Part shown: piece after piece, positions 1 through 6,217 of the stretch
Layout of the letters: every line of letters starts with the position of its first letter
How positions within the stretch are numbered: the first letter of the stretch is position 1
DNA from: Armatimonadota bacterium
GTDB taxonomy: Bacteria > Armatimonadota > UBA5829
Direction of reading: 5' to 3'
Assembly: GCA_012522575.1 (NCBI GenBank)
Contig: JAAYKE010000078.1
Location: forward strand, 1 to 58,593
DNA length: 58,593 nucleotides
Notes under the pieces: generated by a model
Seen by the model: the letters and a program-made list of their open reading frames with translations, nothing else
The model's database searches: none
Told to the model about the DNA's origin: nothing
Program-made: the position numbers and the translations under genes

Positions 1-142
1 AATTAACGAAACCCAGAAATGGGAAGGGAAAAAGCAGATTCCTCGGCATTCGCCTCGGAATGACAAAAATTGGAAGCTACGCATGACCCTCTCAATAATC
101 CTTCTAACCTCTAACTTCCAACCTCTAGACCTGAGCTGTTAC
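1..142 (-). mobile_element. MITE-like element, copy 1 (cut by window edge)
   Basis: Non-coding dispersed repeat. Its inner ~125 bp are almost identical, inverted, to 5954-6090. The end at 131-142 reads CTGAGCTGTTAC, the complement of the family terminal repeat GTAACAGCTCAC. The other end lies outside the window. The element abuts phnE so closely that the G of the phnE TAG stop (position 142) is the first base of the terminal repeat. The small reading frames inside it are repeat artefacts. Confidence 0.75.
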
Positions 143-1497
143 TAGATGACCTTCTCTCGAATGATCGCGCTTGTATAGTCCATCTCCATAACCACCCCGG
201 CAATCATCCAAATCGCGGTGGCAGCCTGACGCCATTGCAGCAGGTTCATATACTGAATCAGTTGATACCCTATGCCGCCTCCCCCAACAAGCCCGATCAC
301 CGTCGCCATTCTCACGTTTATATCCCAACGATAGAGCGTGAACGCTATGAACTGCGGCACGACCTGCGGGATAACGCCGAACAATACCACCTGAAACTCA
401 TTTGCGCCGGTCGCCCGCACCGCCTCAATAGGGCCGTGTTCTATGCTTTCGATAGCCTCGGAATAGAGCTTGCCGACGGCTCCTATGCCGTGAATCGCAA
501 GAGCAAGCACGCCCGCAAATGGCCCGATTCCAACCGCAGCGACCGCTATTACAGCAAATATCAGCACCTCCACCGAGCGCAATATGGTAAACACTGCTCG
601 AGTGATGCCATAAAGAGCCTTTAACAGCAGCGAGTGCAGCATCAAATTGCGCGCGCCAAAAAAGCTTAAAGGAATGGCAAACAGAACCGAAATTGCGGTT
701 CCCAGCAACGCCAGGTAGATCGTCTCCAGCATCTTGGGAGCGGCGTCCCTCAAAGTGTCGCTTAACGCATAACCTCGATGTGGAACCGTTACCCTTGCCT
801 GCACATAATAATCTCCGACGATGTCCCTTTCATTGATGAACGATTTGGAAAAATTGCCTTTGCCGTCAGTTGTGATCCTGCCTATATCGATCTCCGCGCC
901 GCCCAGCAACACAAGTGACCCGGAGGCATTGGGCGCAAATCCACTGCCGGTAACGTGGATGCGGTCCCCTTTATGTGCAATAGCGGGATCAAGTGTCAGG
1001 ACCGGCTCATCCGGCTTGGTTGCGACAGCCGGGCGGTGAGGGTCGCTCTGGTTTTCTTCGGCAACGACATATATTCCCGTTGCAATTTGTGTGGTAGACT
1101 TGGGAATCAAAAAGTCAGGTTTGGCCATGCCTCCGATAATCTGGCCAATGACGCTTCGTTGTTCCGGTTGGAGTTGCGGAACGTGAATATCGGTCACCTT
1201 GCCTGCCGCCACCACGTTCAGCGTCAGAATCAGCAGTATCGGCACAAATGCTGACGTCACCCTGCCACGTGCTATAATCACTGCGTCAAAGATGTTCCAC
1301 ACCCAAACCAGCGCCATCCATAGCGCCAGCCATCGCAGGTTCATTCCATAAAAAATGGCGGCCTGCACAGGCAGTCCCAGCAATAAAGTGAAGCCGCGAC
1401 GCATCGAACCGGCATATATTTGACCTAAACCGGGAATTATGGCCGATAGCGCACCTGCGATCAACGCTCGTTTCATTGATGTCGATTCAGCTCTCAT
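142..1497 (-). CDS. phnE: phosphonate/phosphite ABC transporter permease PhnE, with N-terminal extension
   Basis: Membrane subunit of a PhnCDE-type importer (451 aa). Residues about 250-450 are the binding-protein-dependent permease domain: several membrane helices and a cytoplasmic EAA-like loop near 348-370 (IEHGPIEAVRATGANEF). Before it come about 100 residues with a TM2-like hairpin (GLGQIYAGSMRRGF) and two more hydrophobic stretches, then an Ig/IPT-like beta segment at about 165-240 (VTGSGFAP). PhnE proteins are usually around 260-290 aa, so the front half is extra. The start ATG overlaps the phnC stop by 4 bp, implying translational coupling. The stop codon touches a MITE-like element, yet the C-terminus (IIREKVI) looks natural. 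No C-P lyase genes are in the window, so the ligand (phosphonate, phosphite or phosphate ester) is not fixed. Confidence 0.85.
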   Translation of the reverse strand: MRAESTSMKRALIAGALSAIIPGLGQIYAGSMRRGFTLLLGLPVQAAIFYGMNLRWLALWMALVWVWNIFDAVIIARGRVTSAFVPILLILTLNVVAAGKVTDIHVPQLQPEQRSVIGQIIGGMAKPDFLIPKSTTQIATGIYVVAEENQSDPHRPAVATKPDEPVLTLDPAIAHKGDRIHVTGSGFAPNASGSLVLLGGAEIDIGRITTDGKGNFSKSFINERDIVGDYYVQARVTVPHRGYALSDTLRDAAPKMLETIYLALLGTAISVLFAIPLSFFGARNLMLHSLLLKALYGITRAVFTILRSVEVLIFAVIAVAAVGIGPFAGVLALAIHGIGAVGKLYSEAIESIEHGPIEAVRATGANEFQVVLFGVIPQVVPQFIAFTLYRWDINVRMATVIGLVGGGGIGYQLIQYMNLLQWRQAATAIWMIAGVVMEMDYTSAIIREKVI

Positions 1498-2246
1498 GCA
1501 ATCTCCACCTGCACGGCATCCTCGCCATATATTTCCCTGAACCTGTCGTTGTCAATTTCCGCCGGAGCGCCATCGAAGACAAGCTCTCCCGCCTTCAAGC
1601 CTATGACTCTGTCTGCATATTGTCTGGCAAGGCTGAGAAAGTGGAGGTTGCAAAGCACGGTCATGCCATCTCTTTTATTCATTTCCTCAAGATGATTGAG
1701 CACCGAATGCGCGGTCGCGGGATCCAGCGAGGCCACAGGCTCATCGGCCAGAATCACCTGCGGTTTTTGCATTAGGGCGCGAGCTATGCCAACTCGCTGC
1801 TGCTGGCCTCCGGAGAGCGTATCCGCTCGCTGCGATTCCTTGTCAGCAAGACCAACCCGCGCAAGGCTCGCCCGGGCATCTGCATAGTCCTCCGGTTTGA
1901 AGTGATGAAACAGGCTGGCCCATGAAGAAGTGTAGCCCAACCGACCGCTGAGCACATTTGTAAGCACGTTGGAGCGGCTGACCAAATTGAAGTGCTGAAA
2001 TATCATGCCGATCCGCCTGCGAACGCAACGCAGGTCGGATGTCGCCGTAATCTCTATGTCATCGAGAAATATGCGACCTGCAGTCGGCGCGATAAGGCGA
2101 TTCACCGATCGAAGCAATGTGCTCTTGCCCGAACCGGACAGGCCGATAACCGCCACAAACTGTCCCGTCGGAATCTCAAGAGAGATATTATACAGCGCGC
2201 GGGTTCCGTTGGGATATATTTTAGTCAGATTCTCAATGCGTAACAT
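1494..2246 (-). CDS. phnC: phosphonate ABC transporter ATP-binding protein PhnC
   Basis: Cytoplasmic ATPase of the importer (250 aa, normal for PhnC). It has Walker [10 protein letters not shown] at about 35-43, the Q-loop region MIFQHFNLV, the ABC signature [15 protein letters not shown], Walker [13 protein letters not shown], and a switch His in [10 protein letters not shown]. The [18 protein letters not shown] stretch after the Q-loop is typical of PhnC. It is the middle gene of phnD-phnC-phnE, 11 bp after phnD and overlapping phnE by 4 bp. Confidence 0.93.
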   Translation of the reverse strand: MLRIENLTKIYPNGTRALYNISLEIPTGQFVAVIGLSGSGKSTLLRSVNRLIAPTAGRIFLDDIEITATSDLRCVRRRIGMIFQHFNLVSRSNVLTNVLSGRLGYTSSWASLFHHFKPEDYADARASLARVGLADKESQRADTLSGGQQQRVGIARALMQKPQVILADEPVASLDPATAHSVLNHLEEMNKRDGMTVLCNLHFLSLARQYADRVIGLKAGELVFDGAPAEIDNDRFREIYGEDAVQVEIA

Positions 2247-2257
2247 ACGGGTTCGTT

Positions 2258-3166
2258 CTACTTATCAAGTTGTTCGATCTGGATATTTTCGGCCTTTGCG
2301 ACGCTTCGCACTGAGTCATAATCGCTATCATTAGTCCGCTCGAAGCCGTCTATGCCATACAGGCTCATAATCGTAATCCGACCCTCATCAGAAGCCGCTA
2401 CTTTGATCAATCCATCGGTGATCTTCTTCACTATATCGGCGGGCAGTCCTTTGCGAACGCTCACCGTGTCATTGGGAATCTCAATGCTTTTTGCGATAAC
2501 GTGCGTCTTTTCCATCACATCAGGCAGGGAGTTGACCACTTTTTCTCGTGCATCAGTTCCGACTCCTCCGTAGATCGCGCCTCCGTCTACCTGTTTATTG
2601 TAGACTGCCATTATCACGCGGTCGTGCGCTCCGGCGTAGATAACGTTACTGAAATAGGTGTCCGGGTCATCTCCGCTGGTGCGAATCAAATGTTTGGGAT
2701 ATATGGTTCCCGTAGTGGACACGGGATCGCCATAGGCAAATCGCTTGCCTTTCAAGTCTGCCAGGCTGTTTATTCCCGTGTCGGTTCGGGCGATGATGAA
2801 ACCCCAATACTTGGCAGATTTATTGCGAACGGTCACCAGCGCGACTTCGACGCCATATTTATCGTGCGCCATAACGTATGGGATTGGAGGCAGCCAACCC
2901 ACATCTACCGTGCCCGACCCCATTGCCGTTATTACTGCGGTATAGCTGGCCGGAACGCTCACATCATACTTCAATCCGGTTTCTTTTTCCATCAACTCAG
3001 CAAGCTTATTGCCGCTCAGTATCAGCTTGTTTGTATCCAGAGACGGCACCATCGCCATCTTAATAGGGTTAGACTCAGACCCCAACTCCCCGGTTTGTTC
3101 TGCGCAGCCGCTTAATACCGCAATCACAGCCAGCAATATCCAAATCAATCTCAAATGCGAAAACAT
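2258..3166 (-). CDS. phnD: phosphate/phosphite/phosphonate-binding lipoprotein PhnD
   Basis: Periplasmic solute-binding protein of the PhnD/PtxB family, first gene of the operon. The N-terminus is a lipoprotein signal (hydrophobic IWILLAVIAVL, lipobox LSGC). Family-typical segments include DVGWLPPIPYVMAH, the GINSLADLKGKRFAYGDP stretch and the STTG motif. An ATG four codons upstream (3178) is in frame, but GGAGG sits 5 bp before the ATG at 3166, so the shorter start (302 aa) is preferred. The neighbours phnC and phnE make uptake of a phosphorus oxyanion or organophosphonate the likely role. Confidence 0.9.
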   Translation of the reverse strand: MFSHLRLIWILLAVIAVLSGCAEQTGELGSESNPIKMAMVPSLDTNKLILSGNKLAELMEKETGLKYDVSVPASYTAVITAMGSGTVDVGWLPPIPYVMAHDKYGVEVALVTVRNKSAKYWGFIIARTDTGINSLADLKGKRFAYGDPVSTTGTIYPKHLIRTSGDDPDTYFSNVIYAGAHDRVIMAVYNKQVDGGAIYGGVGTDAREKVVNSLPDVMEKTHVIAKSIEIPNDTVSVRKGLPADIVKKITDGLIKVAASDEGRITIMSLYGIDGFERTNDSDYDSVRSVAKAENIQIEQLDK

Positions 3167-3189
3167 GTTATCCTCCAAACAGCGATTAC

Positions 3190-3205
3190 ACCAATATCAA
3201 TTGGT
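3190..3205. promoter_or_regulatory. palindrome upstream of phnD, candidate operator
   Basis: Perfect inverted repeat ACCAAT-ATCA-ATTGGT, 24-39 bp upstream of the phnD start, in the gap between divergent phnD and the glycosidase gene. Position and symmetry fit a dimeric repressor site. It does not resemble a Pho box (direct repeats), and the regulator is unknown. Confidence 0.4.
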
Positions 3206-3360
3206 CGTAACATCCTCATTATCCTTCGCTATCAGAAACGAGACGATCTTCAAATGCGATTCGCCCCAAAAATCTGCATCCGCAGAGTCGATTTTCTTTG
3301 ACCTATATGCCATCAGATGGTAGACTCAGTGAAAGCATATGCGGAGGCCGCATCGTCGAT

Positions 3361-4095
3361 ATGTTCAGCAAATCCAGGTTGGGAGCTTATTTTATATTGT
3401 TTTTGGCGGCGGCATGCATAGCCGGAACGGCGGCGCATTATACAGTCAAAAAGCCCGCCGGGATTCTGCAAAATCTTGAGCACGATTCGATTATCATTGA
3501 CCTGCCCTCCGGCGGCTACCGCGCAACCCCTGTGCTGGCCGACATCGCCCGTCATGAGCATTTTGATGAGATGATGACACGAATCAAACCGCACGCGGCA
3601 ATAATCGGCACATATTACGGAGCCGATATGCAGCCTATCGGTGACATTTTAATCAATGGAAAGCTACTGCGACGCGGCGGCCAGCGACAGGGAATCGGGT
3701 TCACATCGTCCGGCAAGGTCGTTTTCAGGGAGCGGCGCGGTTCTTCGCGAATGGACTGGAGCGGTTGTGAGAACGGGATTGCCTGTGGCCCCAGGCTTCT
3801 GAGGGACGGCCAAATAAGCATAGATGTAGTTGCGGACGGGTTCAAACCGGGGGCTAATACCCTGGAGGCAAGGCGCTGTGCCGTTGGAGCGACTGTCCAG
3901 GGCAAACTTGTAATGCTGTGTGTGCGCGAGGCCGTGACGCTAAATACTCTTGCGCAAGCAATGCTGGAGCTTGGAGCGGTAGATGCGATAAACCTCGATG
4001 GCGGCGGGCTTTGCGGGCTCTATGCCAAAAATAAATGCCTTGTCCAACCGGTCTTGCCGGTCAGCAGTGTATTGGCGGTATATAAGACAAAATAG
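3361..4095 (+). CDS. NAGPA-type phosphodiester glycosidase domain protein
   Basis: Exported or membrane-anchored protein (244 aa) of the phosphodiester glycosidase family (formerly DUF2233; relatives uncover mannose-6-phosphate or act in spore/cell-wall biology). An N-terminal hydrophobic segment (LGAYFILFLAAACIAGTAA) is a signal/anchor. Family signatures are GTYYGADMQPIGDILINGKLL, the RCAVGATVQGKLVML strand, and INLDGGG near the C-terminus. The ATG at 3361 has GGAGG 13 bp upstream, rather far; the frame is open to 3298 but that extra N-terminus is not hydrophobic. It is divergent from phnD. The substrate cannot be told from sequence. Confidence 0.8.
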   Translation: MFSKSRLGAYFILFLAAACIAGTAAHYTVKKPAGILQNLEHDSIIIDLPSGGYRATPVLADIARHEHFDEMMTRIKPHAAIIGTYYGADMQPIGDILINGKLLRRGGQRQGIGFTSSGKVVFRERRGSSRMDWSGCENGIACGPRLLRDGQISIDVVADGFKPGANTLEARRCAVGATVQGKLVMLCVREAVTLNTLAQAMLELGAVDAINLDGGGLCGLYAKNKCLVQPVLPVSSVLAVYKTK

Positions 4096-4100
4096 AAAAA

Positions 4101-4124
4101 GGGCGGGGTATTTCGACCCCGCCC
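4101..4124. terminator. bidirectional intrinsic terminator
   Basis: Perfect 9-bp hairpin GGGCGGGGT-ATTTCG-ACCCCGCCC between convergent genes. On the minus strand it is followed by TTTTTCTATTTT, a strong terminator for the zinc-ribbon gene. The plus-strand tail is weaker. Confidence 0.85.
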
Positions 4125-4143
4125 GATATGTCATTCGTAGTTA

Positions 4144-4344
4144 CTACCAGCCTCGGCGACCACCGCCACCGAAACCACCGCCGCCAAACCCTTGCTCGGC
4201 CTTCTCAGCCTTGCGTTTGTCGCGGCATGTCTTACAGCGGATCGGCTCGCTGAAACCGCGAGATTGGAAGAACTCTTGCTCACCGGCTGTGAATACAAAA
4301 GTCTCTCCGCATTCTTTACAGGTCAGATCCTTGTCCTGGGACAT
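4144..4344 (-). CDS. small zinc-ribbon protein with Gly-rich tail
   Basis: 66 aa. Two CxxC pairs (CKEC near residue 9, CKTC near 37) form a zinc ribbon of the type annotated as probable zinc-ribbon/zf-trcl domain; the ETFVFTAGEQEFFQSRGF stretch between the knuckles is typical of that family. The C-terminus is a low-complexity FGGGGFGGGGRRGW tail. AGGGGG lies 9 bp before the ATG, which supports translation. Single gene with its own strong terminator. Function unknown; a nucleic-acid-associated role is only a guess. Confidence 0.8.
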   Translation of the reverse strand: MSQDKDLTCKECGETFVFTAGEQEFFQSRGFSEPIRCKTCRDKRKAEKAEQGFGGGGFGGGGRRGW

Positions 4345-4638
4345 CTAGCTATACCCCCTTGTCTTGCTTGCACTTTCACTTCTGTTGACTTTTAGGACCA
4401 TTGAATGGGGGCGTGAATGTACCCAAGGCAACTGTTTCCTTCTTTTCCGATTCTTTCAGTCCGGCCCACAAAGCTATCGACCATGCCATGTGGACAGCAG
4501 AAGCCACATCCATTATACCTTATGTGAAGCTTTTTCAAAACGAAAAATGCAATTAATAGTAAAAAACACCATGCAGGAACGTCTAATCAATATGTAGAAT
4601 CTATACAAATAGGGAATGAACATAGGAGAGGCCCAAAA

Positions 4639-5055
4639 ATGCCTTCTGGCGGGAAAGGTATGTCAAACGAAGATAAGGATATAGAACGCGGCATAGATGC
4701 CTTTAAGCAGGGTGATTTTGATAACGCGGCGCAGTTGCTGGAGGATTCATCACGACGATATCCCAACAGCTACGATGCCTTCGTCTACCTTGGCGCGGCA
4801 TACGCTCAGCAGGGGCGACATAACGCCGCCATCGGCGCATTCAAAAGAGCCTCCGACATAAAACCCGATTCCCCAAGAATTCACTACAACCTCGGCCAGG
4901 CATACGAAGCCGCCGGAGTGCCCAGAGAAGCGTGGTTCGAATATAAAAAAGCTCTGGAAATAGATCCTAAATACGGGCTTGCTCGCGGAGCCTTGATCTC
5001 TCTGACTCAACGTCTGCCCAAACTCCTTGCCCCCGGTATCGAAGTGGCGGCCTGA
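4639..5055 (+). CDS. tetratricopeptide repeat protein
   Basis: 138 aa, cytoplasmic by appearance (no signal peptide). Three consecutive TPRs cover about residues 15-120: FKQGDFDNAAQLLEDSSRRYP, AYAQQGRHNAAIGAFKRASDI and AYEAAGVPREAWFEYKKALEI, with the usual G/A/Y spacing. AGGAGAGG lies 7-9 bp before the ATG at 4639; an in-frame ATG at 4660 is possible. TPR modules mediate protein contacts; no partner is evident from neighbours. Confidence 0.85.
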   Translation: MPSGGKGMSNEDKDIERGIDAFKQGDFDNAAQLLEDSSRRYPNSYDAFVYLGAAYAQQGRHNAAIGAFKRASDIKPDSPRIHYNLGQAYEAAGVPREAWFEYKKALEIDPKYGLARGALISLTQRLPKLLAPGIEVAA

Positions 5056-5221
5056 TACCGTCGACTGCACCCACGGTCACATAAAACTCACTTCGTAACA
5101 AATATATGAGCATTATCATGCCGCATGGCACGAATTCTGCACTGATTACATTAGAATGCTGAAAAATAGGCCAGTGTTTAAGAGTAAGCGTATTGGCAGC
5201 GGATAAATAACAATTTTCCAC

Positions 5222-5350
5222 GGATAGGGCTATGCTCCAGCTCTATCCGGCAAAGCCCGCATAAGACGGGCTGCTTACTCCAAAGGCGGGTAACTGCCAC
5301 GGCACTGGCGTCGCCCCGGACATAGCTACTATGCTCGGGGCGATTTTATT
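5222..5350 (+). promoter_or_regulatory. structured leader RNA ending in an intrinsic terminator (candidate riboswitch/attenuator)
   Basis: Stacked hairpins on the plus strand. First, GGATAGGGC / GCTCTATCC at 5222-5248. Next, AGCCCG / CGGGCT at 5254-5272. Then GGCGG-GTAA-CTGCC with a GNRA loop at 5285-5298. Last is a terminator TCGCCCCG...CGGGGCGA (5311-5343, inner CATAG/CTATG stem) followed by TTTTATTT. The CGGGGC half of the terminator can alternatively pair with GCCCCG at 5366-5371, an attenuation-type geometry. It contains GGCAAA and CCAAAGGC strings loosely like a c-di-GMP-I aptamer, but I cannot match it to a known class. Only a 22-codon ORF follows before a minus-strand gene. Confidence 0.5.
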
Positions 5351-5364
5351 TCATCCAAAACAAA

Positions 5365-5388
5365 GGCCCCGCTCAAATCTGTGGGGCC
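5365..5388 (+). promoter_or_regulatory. GC-rich hairpin before small ORF
   Basis: GGCCCC...GGGGCC stem (loop GCTCAAATCTGT) 12 bp before AAGGAG. Its 5' arm competes with the preceding terminator for the same partner, so it may be the alternative fold of the leader RNA. Confidence 0.45.
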
Positions 5389-5410
5389 GTTATACAAGGA
5401 AAGGAGAAAA

Positions 5411-5479
5411 ATGGATCTGCTGCTATCTGCATTTTACCCGTCTCAAAACTGCGTTAAACCGACAAAATGCCTTTTATAA
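5411..5479 (+). CDS. possible 22-aa small ORF (leader peptide?)
   Basis: Frame ATG GAT CTG CTG ... TTA TAA encodes MDLLLSAFYPSQNCVKPTKC plus two residues. It is supported only by an excellent AAGGAG four bases upstream and by its position just after the attenuator-like RNA. No similarity is recognised and no gene follows on this strand. It could be a leader peptide, a small protein, or chance. Confidence 0.3.
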   Translation: MDLLLSAFYPSQNCVKPTKCLL

Positions 5480-5524
5480 TCCTGAGTCGTGTAATACAAT
5501 ACCGCCCAAAGCTATACAAAGTTG

Positions 5525-5562
5525 AGCTATATGGATCCGGCGTGGGCCAAATCCACATAGCT
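5525..5562. terminator. long hairpin, possible terminator
   Basis: AGCTAT-a-TGGAT ... ATCCA-c-ATAGCT: an 11-bp stem with one mismatch and a 14-nt loop. It is placed downstream of the minus-strand DUF2795 gene and of the plus-strand small ORF. There is no T-tract on either side, so termination is uncertain. Confidence 0.35.
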
Positions 5563-5643
5563 ATCTGCTATCAGCATGGGACTTGCTTATTGACGATATC
5601 GGCATATATGCAACCAGAAGAACCGGTTGTGCGATACGTGGGA

Positions 5644-5838
5644 TCAGAGATTGCCGAGAATTTCGGTAAGGCTGCAGTATCTTTGTTCAGGAAGGTTTTC
5701 TATTGCATCCAGAATTGAATCGGGGGCTTCACTATCTTCAGCGCAGCGGAGTATTTCCATCCTGGAGCACGGGAAAACAATATCCTCAAAATACGCTCCC
5801 ATCTGATCCTGTGTTCTTGTGCTTACGCGAATATCCAC
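5644..5838 (-). CDS. DUF2795 domain protein
   Basis: 64 aa with a GTG start preceded by AAAGGAGG at 6-7 bp. The body (YFEDIVFPCSRMEILRCAEDS, then APDSILDAIENLPEQRYCSL) fits the short DUF2795 fold: a small helical domain with a conserved LP-x-x-x-Y motif followed by S-x-x-E-[IV]. Function is unknown for the family. Single gene, no membrane segment. Confidence 0.75.
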   Translation of the reverse strand: MDIRVSTRTQDQMGAYFEDIVFPCSRMEILRCAEDSEAPDSILDAIENLPEQRYCSLTEILGNL

Positions 5839-5932
5839 TGCGTTCCTCCTTTTAGAGCATCCCTGTTTGGAAGAGTCACACTAGATAAGCATACCCATAT
5901 ACGCGGCGTTTCAATCCGAAGGGCGATATCGC

Positions 5933-6206
5933 GTAACAGCTCACGAATGATGAGGTCTAGAGGGTAAAGGTTGGAAGTTAGAGGTTAGAGGGATTATTGA
6001 GAGGGTCATGCGTAGCTTCCAATTTTTGTCATTCCGAGGCGAACGCCGAGGAATCTGCTTTTCCCTTCCCATTTCAGGGTTTCATTAATTTCGGGCTTTC
6101 GCGATTTTCGGAAAATCAGATTTCTCACTTCGTTCGAAATGACATAGCTTGTGTGGGTGGGACATAGGCCAGCAGCTACAACCACTCACGAAGAGTGAGT
6201 TGTTAC
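5933..6206 (+). mobile_element. MITE-like element, copy 2
   Basis: Terminal repeats GTAACAGCTCAC (5933-5944) and GTGAGTTGTTAC (6195-6206), with the subterminal hairpin CTCAC-GAAGA-GTGAG at the right end. Flanks GATATCGC (5925-5932) and AATATCGC (6207-6214) match in 7 of 8 bases, a likely target duplication. It ends 11 bp after the metal ATPase stop. The inner 5954-6090 is the inverted near-copy of 1-128. Confidence 0.8.
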
Positions 6207-6217
6207 AATATCGCGAC

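Noticed and set aside
5251-5298. c-di-GMP-I riboswitch
   Set aside because: GGCAAA and CCAAAGGC resemble parts of the aptamer, but the order and length of the stems and the tetraloop receptor do not match.
5331-5525. 64-codon plus-strand frame overlapping the attenuator
   Set aside because: It starts inside the terminator hairpin, has no SD and no protein-like character.
1-6206. Composite transposon bounded by inverted copies 1 and 2
   Set aside because: The copies are non-coding, one has its own near-perfect target duplication, and the genes between (phn, TPR, zinc ribbon) show no foreign composition; independent insertions are simpler.
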